From Lawsonibacter celer (GTDB lineage: Bacteria > Bacillota > Clostridia > Oscillospirales > Oscillospiraceae), in assembly GCF_014281125.1 (NCBI RefSeq), contig NZ_JACOEA010000009.1, forward strand, positions 1 through 64,000: DNA of 64,000 bases, read 5' to 3'. Each line of letters begins with the position of its first letter. Within the stretch, counting starts at the first letter, position 1. The position numbers and the translations under genes are program-made. The notes beneath the pieces were generated by a model. It searched no databases. It was given only the letters and a program-made list of their open reading frames with translations, and was not told where the DNA came from. Shown one piece after another: positions 15,362-24,311 of this stretch.

Positions 15362-17632
15362 ATGGCCTTTAACGCCGAAATCGCTCAAAATGTAGAGGTC
15401 AGCATCAAGATTCCCCCCGAGCTGTCCCCTATGGCACAGCTGGAGCTGATGGAGCGGTACACCGCCGTTCACAGCGCCCCGGGCCAGACCAAGGAGGGGC
15501 GTGAGGCGGCCTGCCTGCGGGTGCTCTATCCCGCCCTGTTCCGCTCTATTGAGCCGGCGGACCTGATCGCCGGCCGGCTGGATTTCCTGCCCATCGGCTT
15601 TGGCTGTGTGACCTCGGTGGGCGGCGTGGGCCATTACTGCGTGTTCAACAAGCTGACCAAGTTCAAGGCCCAGCTCCCGGAGGGGGAGCAGGGCCGGGTG
15701 GACGCGCTCTATCAGTACTGGCTGGAGCACGACCTAAAGACCAAATACTGCCGGGATGCCCTGAAGGACGATATCGTGGGCATGTTTATCGACTGTGACT
15801 ACCCCCTGATCGCCACCGCCCGGCTCTCGGGCATGATGCTGGACTACCGTACCCTGATGGAGCTGGGCATCGGCGGCCTGCGCCGGCGCATTAAGACGCT
15901 GCAGGCGGAGAAGGGGGACAGCGCCTTCTACCGGGCCAGCCTGGACTGCCTGGACCTGTTCGGCGTGTGCTGCAACGCCCTGGCGAAAAAGGCCGCCCGG
16001 GGGATGGAGACCGCCGGTCCGGAGCGGCGGGCGGAGCTGCAGCGGATGATCGACGCCCTGGGGAACATCCGGGAGAACCCGCCCGCGACCTTCTTTGAGG
16101 CGCTGCAGCTCTTCTGGCTGTATGCCCTGCTGGCCGGGGTCATTAATTATGGCCGCATGGACGACGTGCTGGGCCCCTTCCTCCAGAGAGATCTGGACGA
16201 GGGCCGGCTCACAGAGGAGGAGGCCTTCCGCCTGCTCAAGTCCCTGTGGACCATGATCGAAAACCGCCGCACCACGGTCAACGGCCGCATCATCGTGGGC
16301 GGCCGGGGCCGCCGTGATCCAGAGGCGGCGGACACCTTCGCCCGCATCGCCATGAAGGTGGCCCAGGCCACCCGGTATGTGGAGCCACAGTTTACCCTGC
16401 GTTTCGACCGGAACACCCCGGAGGATATTATGGACGCGGCGCTGGACACCATCGGGCAGGGGGCCACCTATCCCACCCTGTACAACGACGATGTGAACAT
16501 CCCGGCGGTCATGCGGGCCATGCGGGTGGACGAGAAGACGGCGGAGCAGTATGTCCCCTTCGGCTGCGGCGAGTTCGTCATCCAGGGGCAGAGCACCGGC
16601 ACCCCCAACACCTGCATCAACCTGCTGAAGCTGCTGCAGATCTCCCTCAACGGCGGCGTCGACCCCATGGACGGTGTGGACAAGAGCGACGGGGTGCCCC
16701 TGCTGCCCGCGGAGGAGCTGGACAGCTTCGAGGCGGTGTACGGCCAGTACAAGCGCCTGGTGGACCACTATCTGGATCTATCCGTGGCGGCGCAGACCCG
16801 GTCCTATGAGATCATGAATCAGGAGGTCTCCTTCCTCTTTACCAGCATCCTGATGGACGACTGCCTGGGCCGGGGGAAAGCCGTGCTGGACGGCGGAATC
16901 CGCTACTTGGGCGGCACCAACGAGACCTATGGCAACATCAATGTGTCCGACTCTCTGGCGGCCATCAAAAAGGTGGTCTTTGAGGAGAAGCTGGTCACCC
17001 TCCCCGCCTTGCGGGACGCGGCCAACGCCGACTTTGCCGGTCAGGAGCGGCTGCGCCGGGCGCTCTGGGAGTGCCCCAAGTACGGCAACGACGACCCCTA
17101 TGCCGACGACATGGCCGACGACCTGTTCCGGTTTGTGGCCAGCGGGGTGCGGGACAGGGGCATTGCCGCCGGGATGCAGTACTACTTAATCGTCATCAGC
17201 AACAACCAGCTCAATACCGAGTGGGGGCGGCGCACCGCGGCCTCCTACGACGGCCGGCACAGAGGGCAGTTCATGAACCCGGCCAACAATCCCCAGGGGG
17301 GCGCCAATCACAGCGGCCCCACGGCCATGCTCAACTCCCTGGCCCGGTTTGACGCCGGGCTCCACGGGGGCAGCGTGCAGAACATCAAATTTACCCCGGA
17401 TTTCTTCAACAACCGCAGAGACCTGATCAAGCAGATGTTCCGGGTGTATTTCGACAAGGGCGGCTGCCATCTGATGGTGACCGTGGTGGACCGGGGCGTA
17501 CTGGAGGCGGCTGTGGAGCGCCCGGAGGAGTACAGGGACCTGATTGTGCGGGTGTCCGGCTTCTCTGCGGTGTTCGTCAATCTGGAGCCGGACATCCAGC
17601 AGGAGCTGATGAGCCGGGTGCTCTATGGCTGA
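15362..17632 (+). CDS. Glycyl radical enzyme (pyruvate formate-lyase-like superfamily)
   Basis: 756 aa. The catalytic C402-G-E404 lies in 'VPFGCGEFVIQG', the Cys-x-Glu pattern of eliminase-type GREs (diol dehydratase, CutC, isethionate lyase) rather than the Cys-Cys of pyruvate formate-lyase. The radical glycine is G733 in 'RVSGFSAVFVNL', 23 residues from the end as usual. It starts at ATG 15362 and overlaps its activase by 8 nt. The operon (nanE, GRE, activase, manA) contains no acyl-CoA, choline or taurine genes, which argues for a sugar-derived substrate, such as a dehydration or ring-opening of a sugar phosphate. It needs anaerobic conditions and activation by the next gene product. Confidence 0.9.
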   Translation: MAFNAEIAQNVEVSIKIPPELSPMAQLELMERYTAVHSAPGQTKEGREAACLRVLYPALFRSIEPADLIAGRLDFLPIGFGCVTSVGGVGHYCVFNKLTKFKAQLPEGEQGRVDALYQYWLEHDLKTKYCRDALKDDIVGMFIDCDYPLIATARLSGMMLDYRTLMELGIGGLRRRIKTLQAEKGDSAFYRASLDCLDLFGVCCNALAKKAARGMETAGPERRAELQRMIDALGNIRENPPATFFEALQLFWLYALLAGVINYGRMDDVLGPFLQRDLDEGRLTEEEAFRLLKSLWTMIENRRTTVNGRIIVGGRGRRDPEAADTFARIAMKVAQATRYVEPQFTLRFDRNTPEDIMDAALDTIGQGATYPTLYNDDVNIPAVMRAMRVDEKTAEQYVPFGCGEFVIQGQSTGTPNTCINLLKLLQISLNGGVDPMDGVDKSDGVPLLPAEELDSFEAVYGQYKRLVDHYLDLSVAAQTRSYEIMNQEVSFLFTSILMDDCLGRGKAVLDGGIRYLGGTNETYGNINVSDSLAAIKKVVFEEKLVTLPALRDAANADFAGQERLRRALWECPKYGNDDPYADDMADDLFRFVASGVRDRGIAAGMQYYLIVISNNQLNTEWGRRTAASYDGRHRGQFMNPANNPQGGANHSGPTAMLNSLARFDAGLHGGSVQNIKFTPDFFNNRRDLIKQMFRVYFDKGGCHLMVTVVDRGVLEAAVERPEEYRDLIVRVSGFSAVFVNLEPDIQQELMSRVLYG

Positions 17633-18530
17633 GAAAACCCTTCTGGTCACGGAGATCGAGCGCAGCGCCATCCACGACGGCCCCGGCCTGCGCACGGTGG
17701 TGTTCCTCCAGGGATGCCCCCTGCGCTGCTTCTGGTGCTGCAATCCGGAGACCCAGCCCCTGACCCCGGTGCTGCTCCACAACGGGAAGCGCTGCGTGGG
17801 CTGCGGCTGCTGCGTGTCCGCCTGCCCCCACGGGGCTATTTCCCTGGCGGAGGGGAGGGCACAGGTGGATCGGACCCGGTGCCGGAGCTGCGGCAGGTGC
17901 GTTCCGGTGTGCCCGACGGGGGTCAACGCCCTCTCCGGCCGGGCCATGGCGCTGGAGGAAATCCTGGACATTGTGCGCCGGGACATGGATTACTACAAAG
18001 CAACCGACGGCGGGCTGACCCTCTCCGGTGGGGAGCCGCTGCTCCAGCCCGCGGCGGTGAAGCTGCTGGCCATGGCCAAGAGGGCGGGGATCTCCACCTG
18101 GGTGGAGACCACCGCCTTTCTCCCATGGGAGCGGCTGGAGGAGGCCGCCCGTTTCCTGGACGGCCTCTATGTGGACTATAAGCATTCGGACGCGGCCGCG
18201 CTGGAATGCTCTGCCGGGGCGCAGCTGGAGCGGATTGAGGAAAATCTGCGCCGGCTGGCGTCCGCCGGCGCGCCCTTTACCCTGCGCACCCCGGTGATCC
18301 CCGGCTTCAACGACAGCGAGGCCGCCCTGCGGGGCTGCTTTGCCTTTGCCCGCGACCTGGGTCGGGAGGAGTATGTGCTTCTGCCCTACCACAGCCTGGG
18401 GGCCGGCAAGTATAAAAAGCTGGGCCTGAATCCGCCCATGGCGCAGACGCCTGTGATGAAGCCGGAGGCGCTGTCCGGCTTTGCCGCCCTGGGGGCAGAA
18501 TACGGCCTGCGGGTACAAATTGGAGGTTGA
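17625..18530 (+). CDS. Glycyl radical enzyme activating enzyme (radical SAM)
   Basis: 301 aa. The radical SAM cluster is C31-x3-C35-x2-C38 (GCPLRCFWC), followed by two inserted ferredoxin-type clusters: C57/C60/C63/C67 and C86/C89/C92/C96. 'GGLTLSGGEPLLQP' is the SAM-binding GGE motif. The two extra clusters are typical of activases for non-PFL GREs. It generates the glycyl radical on G733 of the upstream enzyme with S-adenosylmethionine. Its 8-nt overlap with the GRE gene implies coupled synthesis. Confidence 0.95.
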   Translation: MAEKTLLVTEIERSAIHDGPGLRTVVFLQGCPLRCFWCCNPETQPLTPVLLHNGKRCVGCGCCVSACPHGAISLAEGRAQVDRTRCRSCGRCVPVCPTGVNALSGRAMALEEILDIVRRDMDYYKATDGGLTLSGGEPLLQPAAVKLLAMAKRAGISTWVETTAFLPWERLEEAARFLDGLYVDYKHSDAAALECSAGAQLERIEENLRRLASAGAPFTLRTPVIPGFNDSEAALRGCFAFARDLGREEYVLLPYHSLGAGKYKKLGLNPPMAQTPVMKPEALSGFAALGAEYGLRVQIGG

Positions 18531-18532
18531 CC

Positions 18533-19441
18533 ATGTTTCTGCTGGAGCCTGTCTATAAGGACTACCTGTGGGGCGGCACCGCCCTGTGGGAGCGGTTTGG
18601 CAAGGGAGCCGGCCTGCCGGTGGTGGCGGAGAGCTGGGAGCTGTCCACCCACCCGGACGGCCTGACCCTGCTGGCCGGGAGCGGCCGGACCCTGCGGGAC
18701 GCGCTGGGGGAGGACCTGCCCATTCTGGTGAAGCTCATCGACGCCCATAAGCCCCTATCCGTCCAGGTACACCCGGATGACGCCTACGCCCTGCGCACCG
18801 CGGGGGAGCGGGGCAAGACCGAACTGTGGCATGTGCTGGCTGCGGAGAAGGACGCATATCTGTATCTGGGATTGAAGCGCCCGGTGACCAAGGCGGAGTT
18901 GGAGCGCGCCATCGGGGAGAATACGGTGGAGGAGCTGCTGAACAAGGTGCCTGTCCACGCCGGGGAGAGCTACTACATTCCGGCGGGGATGCTCCACGCC
19001 ATCGGTCCGGGCTGCCTGATCTATGAGGTGCAGGAGAGCTCAAATCTGACCTACCGGGTGTATGACTACGGCCGGGTGGACGCCCAGGGCCGCCCGCGGG
19101 AGCTGCACATTGCCGACGCCCTGGCGGTGGCGGCCCTGGCTCCGGTATCCACCACGCCTCCGGGCGCGGGGGAGGCGCGGGAGCAGGGGGGGCTCCGCCG
19201 CCGGGCCATTGTCCGCTGCCCTTATTTTTCCCTTTGGGAGCTTCATCTGGCCGGACAGGCCCATGTCTCGGCATCGGCGGACGGCTTTTGCCATCTGCTG
19301 TGCACAGAGGGGGCCTGCAGCGCTTTCCAGGGCGGGGAATCGCTTGGACTGGCGGCGGGGACGGGGCTGTTCCTGACCGCAGGAGAGGAAATTGCCCTGG
19401 AGGGGGAGGCCGTCCTGCTGGCGGTATCCCCGGGGAAATAG
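18533..19441 (+). CDS. manA: Mannose-6-phosphate isomerase, class I
   Basis: 302 aa cupin-type type I phosphomannose isomerase of the short Firmicute form. The zinc ligands are visible in 'VQVHPDDAYA' (Gln and His near 81-83), 'GKTELWHVL' (Glu) and 'AGMLHAIG' (His near 159). Start ATG 18533, 2 nt after the activase stop with TGGAGG upstream. Reaction: mannose-6-P to fructose-6-P. As last gene of the operon it probably feeds the product into glycolysis. Confidence 0.9.
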   Translation: MFLLEPVYKDYLWGGTALWERFGKGAGLPVVAESWELSTHPDGLTLLAGSGRTLRDALGEDLPILVKLIDAHKPLSVQVHPDDAYALRTAGERGKTELWHVLAAEKDAYLYLGLKRPVTKAELERAIGENTVEELLNKVPVHAGESYYIPAGMLHAIGPGCLIYEVQESSNLTYRVYDYGRVDAQGRPRELHIADALAVAALAPVSTTPPGAGEAREQGGLRRRAIVRCPYFSLWELHLAGQAHVSASADGFCHLLCTEGACSAFQGGESLGLAAGTGLFLTAGEEIALEGEAVLLAVSPGK

Positions 19442-19482
19442 AGGCATTTCGCCAGAAATCCCATCTGCTTCTCCAATCACAG

Positions 19483-19511
19483 TTGCAAAACGCCCCAAAA
19501 TGATGCATACT
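19483..19511 (+). promoter_or_regulatory. Possible promoter of the ABC exporter operon
   Basis: TTGCAA and CATACT are 17 nt apart; the -10 box is poor (a TATACC lies 1 nt further on). The -35 overlaps a TTGCAAAA sequence that recurs in other promoters of the island. Confidence 0.35.
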
Positions 19512-19581
19512 TATACCATTCTACTCGCTGCCGCGGAGTACGGCGTTTTGCCCCGCGCGGCGGAAAGGAAGACTGATCCAC

Positions 19582-20553
19582 TTGGTTGAAGTAAAGCATC
19601 TTGTCAAACACTATGGAGCCAAAGTCGCCCTGGCCGATGTGAGCTTTTCCATCCGGGCGGGGGAGGTGGTGGGCCTTCTGGGCCTGAACGGCGCGGGTAA
19701 ATCCACCACCATGAACATACTGACCGGGTATCTCAGCGCCACGGCGGGCACCGTGCGCATCGACGGGCACGACATCCTGTCCGACGCCAAGGCTGCCAAA
19801 CGGTGCATCGGCTATCTGCCGGAGGCCTTCGCCTTTTACCCGGAAATGCGGGTGAACGAATTTCTGTCCTTCTGCTGCGACCTGAAGGGAGTTACCTCCA
19901 GGCGCGCCGAGCGGGAGGCGCACATCTCCGCCATCTGCGAGCGGGTGGGTCTGACCCAGGTGCGTACCCGCATGATCCGCAACCTGTCCAAGGGCTACAA
20001 GCAGCGGGTGGGCTTCGCCCAGGCGCTGGTGGGAAGCCCGAAGGTGCTGATCCTGGACGAGCCCACGGTGGGCCTCGACCCCTCCCAGATTATTGAAATC
20101 CGGGAACTCATCCGCCAGTCCGGACAGTCCAGCACGGTTATTGTCTCCTCCCACATCCTCTCGGAGATCCAGGCCATCTGCGACCGGATCATCGTCATCC
20201 ACGGGGGCCGGGTCATCGCCGACGACACGCCGGAGCGCCTGTCCCGCAAGATGCTTGCCACCCACAGGGCCATTGTGCGGGTGGCCGGCGCGCCGGAGGC
20301 CGTCATTGCCGCGCTGGGTGCCGTGCCCGGCGTGCAGGCGGTCAGGGCCCTGGCGGAAAAGGAGCCGGGCGCCTGGGACTACAGCATTGACGGACAGCCG
20401 GACACCGACATCCGGGCCGATGTGTTCCGCGCCCTGGCGGCGGCGGACCTGCCGCTGCTGGGCACCTATCATAACGAGTTCTCCCTGGAGGAAATCTTCC
20501 TCAATCTGGTGGGCGAGCAGCAGGTGGAGCAGGAGGAGGGAGCGCAGCCGTGA
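19582..20553 (+). CDS. ABC transporter ATP-binding protein (GldA / CcmA-like)
   Basis: 323 aa; TTG start at 19582 with GGAAAGGAAG upstream. Walker A 'LNGAGKSTT' (about 36-44), signature 'LSKGYKQRVGFAQAL', Walker B 'VLILDEPTVGLD', and the C-terminal accessory domain typical of ABC-2 exporters. The next three genes supply the permease and two extracytoplasmic subunits, as in the gliding-associated GldA-GldF-GldG set found in many non-gliding Clostridia. The cargo is unknown. Confidence 0.9.
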   Translation: MVEVKHLVKHYGAKVALADVSFSIRAGEVVGLLGLNGAGKSTTMNILTGYLSATAGTVRIDGHDILSDAKAAKRCIGYLPEAFAFYPEMRVNEFLSFCCDLKGVTSRRAEREAHISAICERVGLTQVRTRMIRNLSKGYKQRVGFAQALVGSPKVLILDEPTVGLDPSQIIEIRELIRQSGQSSTVIVSSHILSEIQAICDRIIVIHGGRVIADDTPERLSRKMLATHRAIVRVAGAPEAVIAALGAVPGVQAVRALAEKEPGAWDYSIDGQPDTDIRADVFRALAAADLPLLGTYHNEFSLEEIFLNLVGEQQVEQEEGAQP

Positions 20554-21254
20554 GAGCCGTATTCAAGCGGGAATTCCGCGCCTATTTTCAGTCCCCTTTG
20601 GGCTATGTGTTCATTGCGGTGCTCTATTTTTTCACCGCGTACTATTTCTTTACCTATAACCTGTACAGCAACACCACGGATATGTCCAATCTGTTTCGCC
20701 AGCTCTTTTCCGTGGTGCTATTTTTGGTGCCCATTCTGACCATGCGCCTGATGAGCGAGGACAAGCGCTCCAAGACCGACCAGCTGCTGCTGACCGCGCC
20801 GGTACCCCGCATCGGCATTGTGCTGGGCAAATACCTGTCGGCCCTGTGCGTGTACCTGATCGCCATTTCCGGCGCCCTGCTGATGGCTTTGGTGCTCTCG
20901 GCCTATGCCGCACCGGACTGGCCGGTGGTGATCGGCAATCTCCTGGGCTTGGCGCTGCTGGGGACGTGCCTGATCGCCATCTGCATGTTCCTGTCCTCCC
21001 TGACGGAGAGCCAGGTCATCTCCGCCGTGTGCGGCTTTGCCGTCAGCCTGTTTCTCATTCTAGTGGACGCGCTGGTGTATGTGGTGTCCACCCCGGCCTT
21101 TCAGACCTTCTTTTCCTACCTGTCCTTCAACGACCACTACAACGGCTTTACCTACGGTATCATTGATTTTTCCAACGTGCTGTTTTTCGTGAGCATTGCG
21201 GTGATGTTCCTTCTGTTCACCACTGCTGTGCTGGAAAAACGGCGCTGGAGCTGA
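20550..21254 (+). CDS. ABC-2 type permease (GldF-like)
   Basis: 234 aa, GTG start overlapping the ATPase stop by 4 nt. Six hydrophobic segments. The N-terminal 'FKREFRAYFQSPLGYVFIAVLYFF' and 'MRLMSEDKRSKTDQLLLTAPV' sequences are diagnostic of the GldF/ABC-2 family. It forms the membrane channel for the ATPase encoded before it. The substrate cannot be inferred. Confidence 0.9.
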   Translation: MRAVFKREFRAYFQSPLGYVFIAVLYFFTAYYFFTYNLYSNTTDMSNLFRQLFSVVLFLVPILTMRLMSEDKRSKTDQLLLTAPVPRIGIVLGKYLSALCVYLIAISGALLMALVLSAYAAPDWPVVIGNLLGLALLGTCLIAICMFLSSLTESQVISAVCGFAVSLFLILVDALVYVVSTPAFQTFFSYLSFNDHYNGFTYGIIDFSNVLFFVSIAVMFLLFTTAVLEKRRWS

Positions 21255-21270
21255 GGGGAGGGCCGGACGC

Positions 21271-22722
21271 ATGAAAAAACCTGTAACCACGCACAGCGGG
21301 AAGATGAAGGTCATCTTTGCGCTCATCATTGTGCTGCTTCTGGCGGCCACATTTCTGCTCAACGCGGTGGCGCTGGTGCTGTCCAACCGCTTCCCGCTTT
21401 CGGTGGACCTGACGGCCAACGCCGCCTATGAGATCGGGGACGAGACAAAGCAGGTCCTCTCTGCGCTGAGCCAGGACATCACCATTGATGTGCTGGCCAC
21501 GGAGGAGGCATTCAGCGGCGACTCCTACCTGGTGCAGGCCAAACGGATCCTGGAGCACTATCCCCAGTACTCCGACCGGGTGAGCCTGCGCTATATCGAC
21601 TACGCCGCGGACCCCAGCTATGCCGCCAGCCACCCCGACCTCACCCTGTCCGAGGGAGATGTGATCGTCTCCGGCAACGGCCGGGTGCGGCAGGTGTCCA
21701 TGACCTCCCTGTTCAACTACGCCTATACGGCTTCCGGCTCCCTGACGATTGAGTCCTCCCGGGCGGAGGAGGCGGTGACAGGGGCGATTCTGAACGTGCT
21801 CAGCAACCGGGACGTGCGCATCGGCGTGCTCACCGGCAACGGACAGCAGGACATGCCCAATTTTACCGCCCTGCTGGTGAACAACAACTATGTGCTGGAG
21901 AGCGCGGTGGCCGCCACCAGCGACCTGTCGGCTTACGACGCGCTGCTTCTGCTTGCCCCCCAGTCTGATTTGTCTGAGGACGATGTGCGCAAGCTGGAGG
22001 AATACCTGTACAACAACGGGTCCTACGGCAAGACCCTGTTCTACGCCGCCTCAGTGACCCAGACGGTCCTGCCCAATCTGGAGACCTTCCTGTCCGAGTG
22101 GGGCGTGACCGTGGGGGACGGGTCGGTATTCGAGACCAAGGCGGAACGCACTTACCAGTACCAGCCCTATTATCCCATTGCGGACTACACCTCCGAGAAC
22201 TGGCGGGATATGCTCATCGACAGCAGCACCCCCATGCTTATGCCCCTGTGCCGTCCGCTGGAGGTGCTCTTTGACAGCCGGGACGGCCAGTACACGGAGA
22301 CGCTCCTCTCCTTTGGGGAGAGCGCCGGTGTGCGCCCCTCCGATGCGGGGGAGGGATTTGCAGCCGACGATGCGCAGCAGTGGGGACCCATGCCTGCCAT
22401 GGTGCTGGCCAGCCGAAAGGTGTATGAAAACGGCGTCTTGGCCAAGCAGTCCAATGTGGTGGTCACGGGTTCGGTGTCCATGCTGGAGGAGGTGTGCCTG
22501 CAAAATTCCTCCCTGGCCAACAGCAGCTATCTGCTCAACCTGTTCAACACGCTGACCCAGCGGGAGGAGACCGTCACCATCGCGCCCAAATCCCTGTCCG
22601 GCAAGACCTTGGGCATTACCACCGCCCAGGTATCCACGCTGGGCATGGTGCTGGGGGGCGTGATTCCTCTGGCCATTCTGGCCGCCGGTATCGGCGTCTG
22701 GCTGTATCGGAGGTATAAGTGA
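21271..22722 (+). CDS. GldG-family ABC transporter auxiliary protein
   Basis: 483 aa with an N-terminal membrane segment (VIFALIIVLLLAATFLLNAVALVL, residues about 11-34), a long extracytoplasmic region containing the GldG-type 'DLTANAAYEIGDETKQVL' start, and a C-terminal membrane anchor followed by a short basic tail (YRRYK). It sits in the usual order GldA, GldF, GldG, DUF4340. Its stop overlaps the next ATG (TGATG). The role in the complex is not established outside gliding bacteria. Confidence 0.85.
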   Translation: MKKPVTTHSGKMKVIFALIIVLLLAATFLLNAVALVLSNRFPLSVDLTANAAYEIGDETKQVLSALSQDITIDVLATEEAFSGDSYLVQAKRILEHYPQYSDRVSLRYIDYAADPSYAASHPDLTLSEGDVIVSGNGRVRQVSMTSLFNYAYTASGSLTIESSRAEEAVTGAILNVLSNRDVRIGVLTGNGQQDMPNFTALLVNNNYVLESAVAATSDLSAYDALLLLAPQSDLSEDDVRKLEEYLYNNGSYGKTLFYAASVTQTVLPNLETFLSEWGVTVGDGSVFETKAERTYQYQPYYPIADYTSENWRDMLIDSSTPMLMPLCRPLEVLFDSRDGQYTETLLSFGESAGVRPSDAGEGFAADDAQQWGPMPAMVLASRKVYENGVLAKQSNVVVTGSVSMLEEVCLQNSSLANSSYLLNLFNTLTQREETVTIAPKSLSGKTLGITTAQVSTLGMVLGGVIPLAILAAGIGVWLYRRYK

Positions 22723-24146
22723 TGAAACGACTGATACAGCTACTTACCATTGAAATCGTGGTTGTGGCGGGGCTTGCCGCAGTCCTGGCCGCCCTGCTGC
22801 TGAGCACGCCCGATTCCGGCGCGGAGCACCACGTGTTTTCCAACCATGCAGCCACGGACGTGGCGTCCGTTCAGGTGGAGAACGAGCTCGGAGTGGTCTC
22901 CGTAACCACCCGGGACGGCGGCTATATAATCGACGGCGTGCCGGCTGAGCTGGTAGACACCAGCGCGTTCATTGAGTTCCTCACTGCCTGCTCCCAGGTC
23001 TCTGCCCAGCAGCAGGTGGCTGGAGGGCAGGCCGACCTGGAGCAGTACGGCCTTGCCCAGCCCCAGGCGCAGATGACGGCAGCCTATACCGACGGGGAGT
23101 CGCTGACCGTCCGCCTGGGCAGCCAGGAGAGCATTTCAGGCGACTATTACTGCTGCGTGGAGGGGGAGAACGGGGTCTACCTGCTTCCGGCGGAATACGC
23201 CCAATGGTATCTGATTGCGAAGGAATCTCTGATCTCGTTCCGCCTTACGCCGGAGCTGGCGGTGTCCAGCGCCCTGTCCGCCGTACAGGATGTGACCTTC
23301 AGCGGCAAAGCGCTGGAGGCCCCGATCACCATTGAGTCGGTGTCCGCCGGGGACGAGGAGGTAAAACAGCTGGCCCGTTCCTTCGGCGCGGCCACCCATA
23401 TTGTGCGGGGCGCCGGGGTGTACGAGCTGGATCAGACCTACGCCCTGACCATGCTCACACCCCTGTGCGGGATGACCGGACAGTCCATCGTCTCCTACGG
23501 CCTTACGGAGGAACAGGTGGACGGGATGGGCTTTGCCGATCCCTACCTGCAAGTGGAGTTTGACTACAAAAACGGCGCCGACACGGTCGAGCACTATGTC
23601 CTGCGCTTCCTGCCCGCCGTAGAGGACGGCACTTACTTTTACGCCAATGCCCAGGGCAGCGGCGTGGTCTACCTGGTGGAGCGGCCGGCTTTCATGGATC
23701 TGGAATACGAAAAGCTGCTGCTGCGCTGGTTCCTCTCCCCGTTGCTGATGGATGTGAGCGGCGTCACAGTGGAGAGCGCCGCAGGCCGGCATGAATTTCA
23801 GGTGGACAATACCGACGCCCGAAACCCCGTGATTACCCTGAATGGCTCGGTGGTGGACACCGATCTGTTCCGCAGCTTTTTCAAGCTGCTGGGCAGCGCG
23901 GCCAGCGACGGGGAATACCTGGGAGTGCAGCCGGAGGCGGAGACGCCCGCGGTGATGACCATCACGTACCACTATACGGACGGAAAGGCAGACGACGTGA
24001 TGGCGTTGCATGCCGGAGGCACCCGGCGGATGAACGTATATGTCAACGGCGTGTGCGAGTTTGCCATGAAGGAAACCTTTGTGGAGCGGGTTAACCAGGC
24101 CCTGAGCGCCCTGCAGGCGGGAGAAAGCTTCGATATTAACTGGTAA
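22722..24146 (+). CDS. DUF4340-domain membrane-anchored protein
   Basis: 474 aa. N-terminal signal-anchor (residues about 8-28) followed by a beta-rich outside region with repeated 'ELGVVSVTTRDGGYIIDGVPAEL'-type modules, as in DUF4340 proteins that regularly follow GldG. The ATG at 22722 overlaps the GldG stop; a GTG one codon earlier is an alternative. Closes the exporter operon. Probably an extracellular partner of the ABC-2 complex; no enzymatic residues are recognised. Confidence 0.8.
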   Translation: MKRLIQLLTIEIVVVAGLAAVLAALLLSTPDSGAEHHVFSNHAATDVASVQVENELGVVSVTTRDGGYIIDGVPAELVDTSAFIEFLTACSQVSAQQQVAGGQADLEQYGLAQPQAQMTAAYTDGESLTVRLGSQESISGDYYCCVEGENGVYLLPAEYAQWYLIAKESLISFRLTPELAVSSALSAVQDVTFSGKALEAPITIESVSAGDEEVKQLARSFGAATHIVRGAGVYELDQTYALTMLTPLCGMTGQSIVSYGLTEEQVDGMGFADPYLQVEFDYKNGADTVEHYVLRFLPAVEDGTYFYANAQGSGVVYLVERPAFMDLEYEKLLLRWFLSPLLMDVSGVTVESAAGRHEFQVDNTDARNPVITLNGSVVDTDLFRSFFKLLGSAASDGEYLGVQPEAETPAVMTITYHYTDGKADDVMALHAGGTRRMNVYVNGVCEFAMKETFVERVNQALSALQAGESFDINW

Positions 24147-24189
24147 GCTGGGCACGCAAAAATATATTGACATTCTCTCCAAAAGCCGC

Positions 24190-24218
24190 TTGCATTTCTC
24201 TGCTCCTTTTGTTACAAT
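24190..24218 (+). promoter_or_regulatory. Sigma-A promoter before the fifth Gfo/Idh gene
   Basis: TTGCAT and TACAAT are 17 nt apart in an AT-rich 160-nt gap. A TTGACA at 24167 has no -10 partner at proper distance. The palindrome TTTTGCAAAA (24248-24257) lies downstream, in a position suited to a repressor. Confidence 0.55.
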
Positions 24219-24311
24219 AATGACGAGATTTGAAACGTTATTTTTTATTTTGCAAAACGGCTCCGCTGATTGTTTGCCCGCGGATATTTGCAACAAGGGG
24301 AGGATTCTGAT

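Noticed and set aside
24167..24172. Perfect TTGACA -35 box
   Set aside because: No -10 box at 16-18 nt; the TTGCAT/TACAAT pair just downstream fits better.
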